In this document: piece by piece, positions 35,672 to 43,888 of the stretch | How the letters are laid out: each line of letters begins with the position of its first letter | How positions within the stretch are numbered: the first letter of the stretch is position 1 | Assembly (NCBI RefSeq): GCF_011170125.1 | Contig: NZ_BLLN01000003.1 | Location: 930,001 to 994,000 of the forward strand | Source of the DNA: Streptomyces diastaticus subsp. diastaticus | GTDB lineage: Bacteria > Actinomycetota > Actinomycetes > Streptomycetales > Streptomycetaceae | DNA length: 64,000 nucleotides | Direction: 5' to 3' | The notes under the pieces: model-generated | The model's input: only the letters and a program-made list of their open reading frames with translations | The model's database searches: none | What the model was told of the DNA's origin: nothing | Made by a program: the position numbers and the translations under genes

Positions 35672-36766
35672 TCAACCGCCCGTCCGGAGCCGGCCCACCC
35701 GTTTCAGCAGTGCGTCGGCCGGCCCGAAAAGCTCCGGCCGCCCCTGCACGGTGTTGCGCAGCGCGCGGGCGGGCGCCCGCCGCATCCGGTGGCCGAGCGC
35801 CACCGGGTGCCGCCGCGTCACCCACCCCTCCGACACGGTCAGTTCCCGCGTCTTCAGGGAGTCCTTGTACTCCTTGCGCCCCCGCCCGAGGTCGAGCAGC
35901 GCCATCCCGTCCTGTGCCGCGCCCCGCGCCATCGCCAGGTGCAGCACGAGTCCGGGGGAGTACTTCGCGTACGCCGGGTCGTACGCGGGGAACCAGCAGG
36001 CCAGTACCGCCGCCGAGCGGAGCCCGAAGTGGGCGGCGACCGGGCGCTGTCCGGCGTACAGGACGGAGAGCAGGCCGCGCACCGGCCCCGGAGCGGTGTG
36101 GAACAGATGCTCCACCAGGCGTGTGACCCACGGCTTCGCGAAGCGGTCGCCGCGACCGGTGCGCCGGTACTGCGCCGACTTCCAGGCCATCAGCCGCCGC
36201 AGGACCTCGGGATCGCGCTCGTCGTGGACGTAGCGCAGCGGGCCGTAATCGCGGGTCAGGCGGCGCTCCTTGGCCAGGGTGGTACGGGTGAACTTCGGCG
36301 AGCGCTCCCGCAGGCCCGCGAGGTAGTCGTCCCAGCCGCCCGCCACGTCCATCACCGGCGAGCCGAACCGGGTCACGGCCCGGCCGGCGAGGAGCGGCTG
36401 GTCCGCCGCCAGGTGGTCGAACTCCCAGAGGGCCAGTCCAGAGCCGCGGAGCAGCTCCGTGGCGTCGCCGGTGAAGCCCGGCCGGTGGACCAGCCCCTGG
36501 CAGTCCGAGAGGCCGAGGCCGACGGCGCGGCCGACCCCCGCGGCGGTGCGCTGGTGCGGGAAGAAGGCTGCCGGGACCCCGTCCTCGCGGACCACGGCGA
36601 TCCGCACGTCGCGGCGGCAGGCGCCCACGGCGAGGGTGAACTCCGGTGCGAGGAAGGGGCTGTGGAGCTGTGGTGCCTCGGCGGCCGGGACCGTGGTCTG
36701 GAGCGTGGACCAGGCGGCCCGGTCGGCCGCGGTCAGCTCGCCCGGGCGGTGCACGGTGATGTCCAC
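35672..36766 (-). CDS. CelD/FemAB-like GNAT acyltransferase
   Basis: 364 aa of the Acetyltransf_6 type found in cellulose/exopolysaccharide loci (CelD/BcsL). The N-terminal half reads VGLGLSDCQGLVHRPG, ALWEFDHL and SPVMDVAGGWDDYLAGL. The FemAB-like C-terminal half reads RSPKFTRTTLAKERRL, PVAAHFGLRSAAVLACWFPAYDPAYAKYSPGLVL and DLGRGRKEYKDSL. The last motif is diagnostic: position and arginine pattern of D-x-G-x-G-x-x-x-Y-K. GTG 36766 follows the stop of the membrane-protein gene by one base. It probably modifies a sugar of the neighbouring glycan with an acyl or aminoacyl group. Confidence 0.85.
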   Translation of the reverse strand: MDITVHRPGELTAADRAAWSTLQTTVPAAEAPQLHSPFLAPEFTLAVGACRRDVRIAVVREDGVPAAFFPHQRTAAGVGRAVGLGLSDCQGLVHRPGFTGDATELLRGSGLALWEFDHLAADQPLLAGRAVTRFGSPVMDVAGGWDDYLAGLRERSPKFTRTTLAKERRLTRDYGPLRYVHDERDPEVLRRLMAWKSAQYRRTGRGDRFAKPWVTRLVEHLFHTAPGPVRGLLSVLYAGQRPVAAHFGLRSAAVLACWFPAYDPAYAKYSPGLVLHLAMARGAAQDGMALLDLGRGRKEYKDSLKTRELTVSEGWVTRRHPVALGHRMRRAPARALRNTVQGRPELFGPADALLKRVGRLRTGG

Positions 36767-36767
36767 G

Positions 36768-37196
36768 TCAGCCGACCCGCTCTCGCCTGCCGGCGCGCCG
36801 TACGAGACGCCCGGCGAGCGCGCCGGTCAGGATCAGGCAGCCGGTGGCGCCCACCGCGACCACTCCGTTCCGCGCCGACCAGGCGCCGAGCATCAACAGG
36901 GTCTGCGCGGCAAGGGTGTTGGCCGCGAGTGCCGCGCCGAGGGCGGCGACGCCCCGGCTCCACGGGTCGAGTCCGGCCAGCGCGAGCGCGACGGCGCCGC
37001 CGGGTGCGGCGGCCAGGAAGACGAGGGTGAGCGCGGCGTGCCAGGGGGCCCCGGGCCCGGTCAGGGCGAGCAGGGTGCCGACCGCCGCGAGAGAGCACCA
37101 CGCGGCGGCCAGTGCCGGTGCTTTCGCCCCGTCCCCCGGTGAGCCGCGATGTCGTGTCGTGAGAGAAGACGATGGCTTCATGCCGATGGTCTGCAT
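36768..37196 (-). CDS. Small integral membrane protein, 142 aa
   Basis: Four hydrophobic helices after a ~25-residue polar N-terminus (AWCSLAAVGTLLAL, LTLVFLAAAPGGAVALALA, GVAALGAALAANTLAAQTLLML, VAVGATGCLILTGALAG), ending in RLVRRAGRR, a positive cytoplasmic end. No catalytic motif. ATG 37196 and ATG 37181 are both possible; 37196 is chosen because a G-rich stretch with AAAG precedes it. It is coupled (TGA-C-GTG) to the CelD-like gene. Likely a membrane partner of the glycan-modifying unit; function unknown. Confidence 0.7.
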   Translation of the reverse strand: MQTIGMKPSSSLTTRHRGSPGDGAKAPALAAAWCSLAAVGTLLALTGPGAPWHAALTLVFLAAAPGGAVALALAGLDPWSRGVAALGAALAANTLAAQTLLMLGAWSARNGVVAVGATGCLILTGALAGRLVRRAGRRERVG

Positions 37197-37506
37197 TGGC
37201 GACTTTGCCCCCCAGCGCGCCGGATGCCGGACTTCAATGTGGCGCAGTGCCGCCGGGTCGTCAAGATGCGGAGAGAGTGTGCAGATATCCGACGGCCTCG
37301 CGCCCATCCGAGGGCACGCGTTCACGAACGAGTGGTGCGCACAAGGGGAATGACCAGCCGTCACGTTCCGGCGCGGCCTGTTGCGTTCGCAAAGAGTGCA
37401 GCGCAGACGCATCTCTCCGCGCGTAGATGTTTTGGCATGAACACTTCCGGGGGCCCTTCGGTTCGTGCTACCAAGTGCACGCCGACCCCCCACACATGGA
37501 GACATT
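37197..37506. other. Divergent promoter region, AT-rich for this genome
   Basis: 310 bp between the leftward membrane-protein gene and the rightward GDSL lipase gene. It should contain promoters for both. TACCAAGT at 37470-37477 is a possible -10 region for the lipase. I found no clear inverted repeat. Confidence 0.45.
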
Positions 37507-38316
37507 ATGAAGCTGCGCAGAACCGCGACACTCGTGACCTCGTTCCTCGCCGCCGCCGCTCTCACCTTCACCGGGGCCGGCGCGGCGGCTGCCGCCGACA
37601 CCCAGGCGGCCGGCGGCTACGTCGCCCTCGGCGACTCCTACTCCTCCGGGGTCGGCGCCGGTTCCTACGACAGCGGCAGCGGTGACTGCCGGCGCACCCC
37701 GAAGGCGTACCCCGCCCTGTGGGCCGCCGCCAACTCGCCCGCCAGTTTCGACTTCGTGGCCTGCTCGGGGGCGAAGACCGGCGACGTCCTCGCCAACCAG
37801 CTCGGCCCGCTCAACTCCTCCACCGGCCTCGTCTCCCTCACCATCGGCGGCAACGACGCCGGGTTCGCGGACGTCATGACCACCTGCGTCCTCAAGTCCG
37901 AGGCGACCTGCGTCGCCCGCGTCAACGAGGCCAAGGCGTTCGTCGAGAGCTCGCTGCCCGCCAAGCTCGACTCGGTCTACTCGCAGATCCGCTCGAAGGC
38001 CCCCTCGGCCAACGTCGTCGTCCTCGGCTACCCGCGCTTCTACAAGCTGAACGGCTCCTGCGTCGCCGGGCTGACCGAGGGCGAGCGCACCGCCATCAAC
38101 GGCGCCGCCGACCTCCTCAACTCCGTCATCTCCAAGCGTGCCGCCGACCACGGCTACGCCTACGGGGACATCGCCGCCGCCTTCACCGGCCACGAGATCT
38201 GCTCCGGCGACTCCTGGCTGCACAGCGTCAAGTGGACCGGCATCAACGACTCCTACCACCCGACGGCCGCCGGCCAGTCCGGCGGCTACCTGCCGGTGCT
38301 GAACTCCCGGGCCTGA
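37507..38316 (+). CDS. Secreted SGNH/GDSL lipase
   Basis: 269 aa with a Sec signal (MKLRRTATLVTSFLAAAALTF, cleavage near AAAADTQA). The SGNH blocks are complete: GDSYSSG (nucleophile Ser, block I), block II Gly in SGAKTGDVL, GGNDAGF (Asn, block III) and the SYHPTAAGQ His of block V. Three cysteine pairs (GDCRR/FVACSG, TTCVL/ATCVA, GSCVAG/EICSG) support secretion. The sequence is close to Streptomyces GDS(L) lipase/phospholipase enzymes (S. rimosus lipase, and from memory SCO1725). GGAGA precedes ATG 37507. A very strong terminator follows. Confidence 0.95.
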   Translation: MKLRRTATLVTSFLAAAALTFTGAGAAAAADTQAAGGYVALGDSYSSGVGAGSYDSGSGDCRRTPKAYPALWAAANSPASFDFVACSGAKTGDVLANQLGPLNSSTGLVSLTIGGNDAGFADVMTTCVLKSEATCVARVNEAKAFVESSLPAKLDSVYSQIRSKAPSANVVVLGYPRFYKLNGSCVAGLTEGERTAINGAADLLNSVISKRAADHGYAYGDIAAAFTGHEICSGDSWLHSVKWTGINDSYHPTAAGQSGGYLPVLNSRA

Positions 38317-38391
38317 CCCGCCACGCGTGATCCGCGCGGGACGCGAGGACCGGTCCCGCGCCCGGGGCCCCGCCCCACCGAGGTCCCCCCC

Positions 38392-38433
38392 CCGCCGAGG
38401 AGGTCCCGCCACGAGGCGGGGCCTCCTCGGCGG
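38392..38433. terminator. Very strong hairpin terminator after the GDSL lipase
   Basis: 18-19 paired positions: 38392-38410 with 38415-38433 (one T-G wobble) around ACGA. It also serves the convergent kinase gene. Confidence 0.8.
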
Positions 38434-38491
38434 CCCTTCCCGGTCCGGCACCCGGCCTCCGCGGTGGGCTCCGGCTGCCGGGCCCCGGGCC

Positions 38492-39628
38492 TCAGTCCGC
38501 CAGCAGGTGTCCCAGCCCCGTCGCCACCAGCACCACCACGGCCACCAGCGCCACCAGCGCCGGGGCCGTTCGGCCGAGCGCCGCCCGGGCCCCATCGGAC
38601 CGCCGGCCGGCGGCGCCGCCCCCCTCCCCGTCCCGGGGCACGCCCCGGCCCACGCCCCCCGGACGCCCCGCCCCGCCGGGCCGGCCGCGGGCCGCTCCGC
38701 CCCGCCGGGGCCTCCGCGCCGCCGGCACCCCGCCGCTCCGCGTCCGCCCCCCGCACGCCACCCGGCGCAACAGCCGCTCGGCCTCCGCCGGGCCCAGCCG
38801 GTCGTCCGGGTGCTTGCGCAGCAGCCCCTCGATCACCGGCCGCAGCGGCCCCGCGCTGCCCGGCGCCGGAAGCGCGTCGTCCACCGCCGCGCCGAGCGTC
38901 GCCAGGGCCGTCTCCCGGCGGAACGGGGTGCGCCCCTCCACCGCGGCGAAGAGCAGTACGCCCAGCGCCCAGAGGTCCGAGGCCGGGCCGGGGTCGCCCT
39001 CCAGCGCCCGTTCCGGGGCCAGGTACTCCGGCGAGCCGACCACCTCACCGGCGTCCGTCAGCTCCTCCCCGCCCTCCACCAGGGAGCTGCCGAAGTCGGT
39101 GAGGACCACCCGTCCGTCGTGGGCGAGCAGGACGTTGGCCGGCTTCACGTCCCGGTGCAGCACGCCCGCGCAGTGTGCCGCCCGCAGTGCCGAGAGCACC
39201 TGGGCGCCCACCGACGCGGCCCGCTCCGGCGCCAGCGGGCCCCCCGCCTCCAGCACGTCCTGGAGGGTCGGCCCGCGGACCAGCTCCATCACGATCCACG
39301 GCCGCCCGTCCTGACGGACCACGTCGAACACCTCGGCCACGCCCGGGTGCTCGACCCGCCCGGCCGCCCGCGCCTCCCGCTCCAGCCGTGCGTGGAGCCG
39401 GGCCACGTCCTCCTCGGGCAGGCCGAAGGGCACACTCACCTCCTTCACGGCCACCTCGCGGCGCAGCGTCTCGTCCCGCGCCCGCCACACCGCCCCCATC
39501 CCGCCCCGGCCCAGCTCCCCGAGGAGCCGGTACCGCCCGGCCAGCAACCGGCCGCCCGTGCCCGGTCGCGCACCGTGTCCCTCGCCGCCCGCTCTGCCCG
39601 GCCTGCCCGACGTACCCGACGTGTTCAT
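38492..39628 (-). CDS. Membrane-anchored Ser/Thr protein kinase without sensor domain
   Basis: 378 aa from ATG 39628 (GGAGG 4 nt upstream; a start 24 nt earlier is possible). The Hanks-type kinase domain has ELGRGGMGAVWRARD (P-loop), VAVKEV (Lys), HRDVKPANVLL (catalytic loop), TDFGSS (DFG) and GSPEYLAPE (APE). A ~70-residue Gly/Arg-rich juxtamembrane segment leads to one membrane helix (APALVALVAVVVLVATGLGHLLAD) that ends the protein. Only a few residues can lie outside, unlike PASTA kinases, so sensing must occur through partners or in the membrane. Confidence 0.92.
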   Translation of the reverse strand: MNTSGTSGRPGRAGGEGHGARPGTGGRLLAGRYRLLGELGRGGMGAVWRARDETLRREVAVKEVSVPFGLPEEDVARLHARLEREARAAGRVEHPGVAEVFDVVRQDGRPWIVMELVRGPTLQDVLEAGGPLAPERAASVGAQVLSALRAAHCAGVLHRDVKPANVLLAHDGRVVLTDFGSSLVEGGEELTDAGEVVGSPEYLAPERALEGDPGPASDLWALGVLLFAAVEGRTPFRRETALATLGAAVDDALPAPGSAGPLRPVIEGLLRKHPDDRLGPAEAERLLRRVACGGRTRSGGVPAARRPRRGGAARGRPGGAGRPGGVGRGVPRDGEGGGAAGRRSDGARAALGRTAPALVALVAVVVLVATGLGHLLAD

Positions 39629-39938
39629 GAACCCTCCGTGGGGGAGCGCCATTTCTCACACAAGTACCCCGTCAGGGCGTATCCGGAGCGCCGCCGAGCC
39701 GGTGATTCGACGGCGCCCGGGCCGCCGCCCGGGGGTGCCCCGGGCCGCTCCCGGGGCCCGCGCCCCGCCTCACACAGCGTCACGGCGGGCTGTTGCGACA
39801 TGTCCCGGACAGGCGTGGGTACCCGTCAACAACCTTGCGGGCAGGGCCGATCCCGCGCCCGGGATACCGGCGTCGACCCCAGGGACGATAGGGTTGCCCT
39901 GCCCGGGGCCGGGTGCCCTCGTACGGGTGGGGAGTGAC
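39629..39938. other. Divergent intergenic region
   Basis: 310 bp between the kinase and the 89-aa gene. GATAGGGT near 39886-39893 is a plausible rightward -10. Nothing else is supportable. Confidence 0.4.
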
Positions 39939-40208
39939 ATGGAACAGATAACTGTGCGCAGCAGGCCGCGAGTGCCTGCGATCACGTGCGGGAGCAGCGC
40001 GACCAGTTCGCGGCTCGACCGCCATCTCTCGGTGCTGGGCGGCCCCGCCGTCCCGCGGCGCGAGACGGTCGAGGCGACGACACTGATGCGTGAGCTCACC
40101 TCACGGAACGCCGCGCACGATCGCACCGGCAGGGGTGCGCGGGTCAGTCGGGTATCACTGTTCGCACCGCTCAGGCGGCTGCGCAGGTCGCTGTTCGGCG
40201 GCCACTGA
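39939..40208 (+). CDS. Small Arg-rich protein of unknown function, 89 aa
   Basis: ATG 39939 has GGGTGGGGAG 5 nt upstream. The product (start MEQITVRSRPRVPAITCG, end SLFAPLRRLRRSLFGGH) is strongly basic, with a Ser-rich N-terminus, a central ETVEATTLMRELTSRNAAHD helix and an amphipathic Arg/Leu C-terminal helix. I believe close homologues occur throughout Streptomyces, but no domain is known to me. The C-terminal helix could bind membrane or nucleic acid. Good codon bias and a terminator directly behind the stop support a real gene. Confidence 0.7.
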   Translation: MEQITVRSRPRVPAITCGSSATSSRLDRHLSVLGGPAVPRRETVEATTLMRELTSRNAAHDRTGRGARVSRVSLFAPLRRLRRSLFGGH

Positions 40209-40213
40209 CCCCG

Positions 40214-40239
40214 GGCCGGCCGTAACACTCCGGCCGGCC
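40214..40239 (+). terminator. Hairpin terminator of the 89-aa gene
   Basis: 9-bp perfect stem GGCCGGCCG (40214-40222) with 40231-40239, 8-nt loop, six bases after the stop. Confidence 0.7.
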
Positions 40240-40351
40240 TCCCCCTCCCCCCTGTTCCAGACACCGTCCGGTACGGGGCGCAGACCATGTGCCACCACTC
40301 CCCGGCACTGCGGGCGCCCCGCCCGGCGGTCTCTTCCTCGCGGACCGCCGC

Positions 40352-41563
40352 TCACCAGAGAGCGGACTGCCCCTCGGGGCCCGCCTCGCGGACCGCCAGC
40401 GCCGGACCGGGCCGCCGCGCGGCCGCCGGGACCGGCAGCACCCCCGCCGCCCGCAGCTCCGCCTCCCCGAGCACCGGCCCCGCCGCCGGCGGGCGCCCCG
40501 CCTCCGCCTCGCCCAGCAGCGCCAGCACCGTGATCAGCTCCAGCAGTTCCCGGGTCCGCTCCTGCGGCCACTCCCGGGGCGCCAGCCCCTCCAGCGTGCC
40601 CGCCGCCCCCACCGCCGTACGCCGGGCCACCCAGTCGGCCAGCACCCGCACCCCGGCGCAGGTGAACTCCCACGCCTCGCGGGGCACCGGCGCGATGCGC
40701 CCGCCGCCGACCAGCAGGCTCTCGCTCTCCCGGTCGTACGCCACCGGGTACGGCTCCTGCCCGCCCGCGCCCGCCGCCGGGGCCAGCGGTGCCCGGACGT
40801 ACGGCCGCCGCCCGCCCGGCAGCCGGGGGCGCCCGCCGTCGAGTGGGGCCAGCAGGCCGAGGACGGCCCGGCCCCAGGCGACGCCCGCCTCCCACTCCTC
40901 GGGGCGCGCGGGCAGCGGGATCTCGCAGCCGCCGGGGCCGGGGACGGCGGCGCACACGATCCACGCGAAGACGTCCTCGGCCTCCACCGCCTGCCCCAGC
41001 TCTCCGGCCAGGTAGGGCACCAGGCCGGGGGCGAGGTTGGGGTCGGCGGCGTCGGGGTCGCGGTGCAGGGGGCGCACCGGCCGGGCCCTGCCGTGCGGAT
41101 TGCGGCCGGTCGGCAGCAGGGCGGTGGCGAGCAGCGCGGGGCCGCCGGGGCCCGGCTCCAGCAGGTAGCGGGAGGCAGGGCCGTGAGCCCGCCACAGTTC
41201 GGGCCTGGCCGTGTCCAGGAGCCGGTGGTCGGGCAGCAGCCACCGGGTGTCGAAGGGCCCGTCGAGGACGCGGACCGGTTCGGGGCACGGACCCGGTGCA
41301 CGGGCGAGGCGGCCCGTCGGGGTGACGCGGCCCGGCAGCGGGGCGACCGAGGAACGGGTGGTGCGGGCGCGGGTCGGTCCGAACAGCGCCTCCCGCCGCT
41401 CGCCCTCCGCCTCGGCCAGCGCCCGCCAGCGCCGCCGCAGTGTCTCCGGCTCGGCGGCCAGCGGCCAGGTGCGGCCCGGCCGCCAGGGCGCCACCGACCA
41501 GGGCATCAACTCCGCCAGCCGCACACCCCGCCGGCCCGCTCCGCCGCCCCCTCGCTCGCTCAC
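40352..41563 (-). CDS. Stand-alone type ISP restriction/modification C-terminal domain protein
   Basis: 403 aa from GTG 41563 (TACGAT 6 nt upstream, no ribosome site). Blocks such as FDTRWLLPDHRLLDTARPELW, GPALLATALLPTGRNPHGRARPVRPLHRD, NLAPGLVPYLAGELGQAVEAEDVFAWIVCAA, RLPGGRRPYVRAPL and RIAPVPREAWEFTCAGVRVLADWVARR are those of the C-terminal part of type ISP restriction-modification enzymes (LlaBIII-like target-recognition region). The helicase, nuclease and methylase (NPPY) motifs are all missing and no such gene is adjacent. It may be a domesticated DNA-recognition module or a remnant; the frame is intact. Confidence 0.7.
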   Translation of the reverse strand: MSERGGGGAGRRGVRLAELMPWSVAPWRPGRTWPLAAEPETLRRRWRALAEAEGERREALFGPTRARTTRSSVAPLPGRVTPTGRLARAPGPCPEPVRVLDGPFDTRWLLPDHRLLDTARPELWRAHGPASRYLLEPGPGGPALLATALLPTGRNPHGRARPVRPLHRDPDAADPNLAPGLVPYLAGELGQAVEAEDVFAWIVCAAVPGPGGCEIPLPARPEEWEAGVAWGRAVLGLLAPLDGGRPRLPGGRRPYVRAPLAPAAGAGGQEPYPVAYDRESESLLVGGGRIAPVPREAWEFTCAGVRVLADWVARRTAVGAAGTLEGLAPREWPQERTRELLELITVLALLGEAEAGRPPAAGPVLGEAELRAAGVLPVPAAARRPGPALAVREAGPEGQSALW

Positions 41564-41569
41564 CCCCGC

Positions 41570-41575
41570 ATCGTA
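41570..41575 (-). promoter_or_regulatory. Candidate -10 of a leaderless promoter (type ISP domain gene)
   Basis: TACGAT on the minus strand, 6 nt before GTG 41563. Confidence 0.45.
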
Positions 41576-41609
41576 CAAACCGCCCGCGCGCCGCCGCCCG
41601 TCCGAGGCC

Positions 41610-43796
41610 TCAGGGACCGGTGAGGACCGCCAGGCGCTGAGTCGCGCGGGTCATCGCCACATAGCGGTCGACGGCGCCCGCCACGCCTTCGCCGAACCTC
41701 TCCGGGTCGACCAGGACCACGAGGTCGAACTCGAGCCCCTTCGCCAGTTCGGGGGTGAGCGAGCGGACCCGGGGGGTCGCCTCGAAGGAAGGGTCGCCGA
41801 TGACGCAGGCGACGCCCTCGGCGTGCTCGGCGAGCCAGGCGTCGAGGAGGGCGTCCCGGTCCGCGACCGGCCCGTGGTGGACGGGCACCCCGGTACCGCG
41901 CACGGAGGCGGGCACGTTGGCGTCGGGCAGCGCGGCGCGGATGACCCGCTCGGCCTCGGTCATCACCTCGACGGGGGTGCGGTAGTTGACGCCGAGGGAG
42001 GCCACCGTGATCCGGTCGAGCCCCGCCCGCGCCAGCCGCTCGGGCCAGGGCTGGGCGAAGCCGTGCCGGGCCTGGGCCCGGTCGCCGACGACGGTGAAGC
42101 TCCGCGTGGGGCAGCGTGAGCGGAGCATCTGCCATTCGGCGTCGGTCAGCTCCTGCGCCTCGTCCACGATGATGTGCGCGAACGGGCCGTCGAGTGGCTC
42201 CGCGCCGGCTTCCGGCCGGGCACCCTCGTCCGTCAGGGCGCTCCGCAGGTCGTCGTGGAGGAGCATCGTCACCGCGCCCTCCCCGTCGTCGTCGGCCCGT
42301 ACGAGGGTGTCGACGACGGCGGCGCGCCGCTCCCGCTCGGCGGCGACGGCGGCGTCCTGCCGGAGCTTGCGCACGGAGGCCCCCGGATCGCCGAGCCGCT
42401 GCCGGGCCGCGTCCAGGAGCGGCAGGTCGGAGAGGGTCCAGGCGTGCGGCTCGGGGCGTCGCAGCGCACGGATCTCCTCGCGGCTCAGGTGAGGGGCGCA
42501 CCGGTGCAGGTAGGCGGGGACCGACCAGAGGTCTCCCACCAGATCCGGCGCCTCGATGACCGGCCAGGCACGGTTGAGGGTGCCCATCAGTTCCCGGTTG
42601 CGCAGCAGCGAGCGGCGGAGCAGCGCGGGCGGGGCGCCGCTCTCGTCCTGGTCCGTGAGGATGGCGAGGAGTTCGTCGCGGATCTGGCCCCGTGCCTCGT
42701 TGTGCGGGGTGCCGGGCTCCACCGCGTCGAAGGCGGCGGCCCAGCCGGCGGCGCTCAGCCACAGTGTGGACCAGTGCGTGACGACCTCCATGCCTTCGGA
42801 CGGCGGCTCCTCGTACAGGGCGACGGCCGGCTCGATCGCCCGCACCATCGCGGCGGAGGACTTCAGCCGGGCCACCTCCGGGTCGGTCTCGGGCCGTGCG
42901 TCCGCGCCCTCGGGGACCAGGTCGCGCAGGGTGCAGGTGCGCACGCCCTCCTCGCCGAGGCCGGGCAGCACGTCGGCGACGTAACTCAGGTAGGGCTGGT
43001 GCGGGCCGACGACGAGCACGCCGCCGCGGCGGCGGCCCAGGCGCGGGTCGGCGTACAGGAGGTGGGCGGCGCGGTGCAGGGCGACCACGGTCTTGCCGGT
43101 GCCCGGGCCGCCGTCCACCACGAGGGTGCCCCGGGAGCCCGCGCGGATGATCGCGTCCTGGTCGGCCTGGATGGTGGCGAGCACGTCACGCATCCGGTCC
43201 GAACGGTGGGCACCGAGGGAGGCGACGAAGGCCGACTGGTCGTCCAGCGCCGCGTGCCCCTCCAGCCCGTCGGCGGTGAAGACCTCGTCCCAGTAGTCGC
43301 TGATCCGGCCGCCGCTCCACCGGTACCTGCGGCGGCTGGCCAGGCCCATCGGCTGGGCGTGGGTGGCTGCGAAGAAGGGCTCGGCGGCGGGGGAGCGCCA
43401 GTCGGTCAGCAGGCGGTTCCCGTCACCGTCGGTCAGGCCGATCCGGCCGATGTACACGGGCTCGGGGTCGTCCTCGCGGACGAAGTGGCCGAGGCACAGG
43501 TCGAGGCCGAAGCGGTTCAGGGTCCGCAGGCGAGCGGTGAGGCGGTGGACCTCCGTGTCCCGGTCCATCGCGGCGCGGCCGGCCCCGCCGGGGGAGCGGA
43601 GGGCGGTGTGGAGGCTCGCCGTCAGCTCGGCGGCCGAGCGTGCGAGGGCGGCCGAGACGGCCGCGAAGTGCCGCTCGTCGCGGGCGGTCAGCGCCGGGTC
43701 GGCCTTGGCGGCGAGGCGGTCGGGGAGGGCGAACGCCGTGGCGGCGGCCGGGGAGGCGGCGGGAGGACCGGACAAAGGGGTGGGCACTGCGTGCAT
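41610..43796 (-). CDS. helR: HelR-type RNA polymerase recycling ATPase (rifamycin tolerance)
   Basis: 728 aa UvrD/HelD-family protein. The N-terminal coiled-coil region (ERHFAAVSAALARSAAELTASL) is followed by GRIGLTD..LLTDWRSPAAEPFF, typical of HelD. Walker A is VVDGGPGTGKTVVALHRAAHLLY, motif II is HIIVDEAQELTDAEW, then VVGDRAQARHG, LGVNYRTP, KGLEFDLVVLVDPE and VAMTRATQRL. HelR dislodges stalled or rifamycin-bound RNA polymerase in Streptomyces and confers intrinsic rifamycin resistance. ATG 43796 is chosen (GTG 43799 possible). A 31-bp palindrome containing the rifamycin-associated element lies 45-75 bp upstream, as expected for a rifamycin-inducible gene. Confidence 0.92.
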   Translation of the reverse strand: MHAVPTPLSGPPAASPAAATAFALPDRLAAKADPALTARDERHFAAVSAALARSAAELTASLHTALRSPGGAGRAAMDRDTEVHRLTARLRTLNRFGLDLCLGHFVREDDPEPVYIGRIGLTDGDGNRLLTDWRSPAAEPFFAATHAQPMGLASRRRYRWSGGRISDYWDEVFTADGLEGHAALDDQSAFVASLGAHRSDRMRDVLATIQADQDAIIRAGSRGTLVVDGGPGTGKTVVALHRAAHLLYADPRLGRRRGGVLVVGPHQPYLSYVADVLPGLGEEGVRTCTLRDLVPEGADARPETDPEVARLKSSAAMVRAIEPAVALYEEPPSEGMEVVTHWSTLWLSAAGWAAAFDAVEPGTPHNEARGQIRDELLAILTDQDESGAPPALLRRSLLRNRELMGTLNRAWPVIEAPDLVGDLWSVPAYLHRCAPHLSREEIRALRRPEPHAWTLSDLPLLDAARQRLGDPGASVRKLRQDAAVAAERERRAAVVDTLVRADDDGEGAVTMLLHDDLRSALTDEGARPEAGAEPLDGPFAHIIVDEAQELTDAEWQMLRSRCPTRSFTVVGDRAQARHGFAQPWPERLARAGLDRITVASLGVNYRTPVEVMTEAERVIRAALPDANVPASVRGTGVPVHHGPVADRDALLDAWLAEHAEGVACVIGDPSFEATPRVRSLTPELAKGLEFDLVVLVDPERFGEGVAGAVDRYVAMTRATQRLAVLTGP

Positions 43797-43840
43797 CACT
43801 CGTTTCGGCGGGAACGGGAACGGCCCGTGATTCTGCCCCG

Positions 43841-43871
43841 CACAGGGGGCCTTGCCGCAAGGGCCCCTGTG
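43841..43871. promoter_or_regulatory. Rifamycin-associated element (RAE)-type palindrome upstream of helR
   Basis: 15-1-15 inverted repeat with a single mismatched pair. The minus-strand core CTTGCGGCAAGGCCCC agrees with the RAE as I remember it from rifamycin-inactivation genes. Its TTGC/GCAA centre overlaps candidate -35 hexamers on both strands: minus TTGCGG with a 19-bp spacer to CAGAAT; plus TTGCCG with a 17-bp spacer to TATAGG. Confidence 0.8.
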
Positions 43872-43880
43872 CGCTATAGG
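43852..43880 (+). promoter_or_regulatory. Candidate rightward promoter inside the RAE region
   Basis: TTGCCG (43852-43857), 17-bp spacer, TATAGG (43875-43880) on the plus strand, followed within ~10 nt by an intrinsic-type terminator. It would give a transcript of only 30-40 nt. Confidence 0.35.
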
Positions 43881-43888
43881 TTGAGAGT

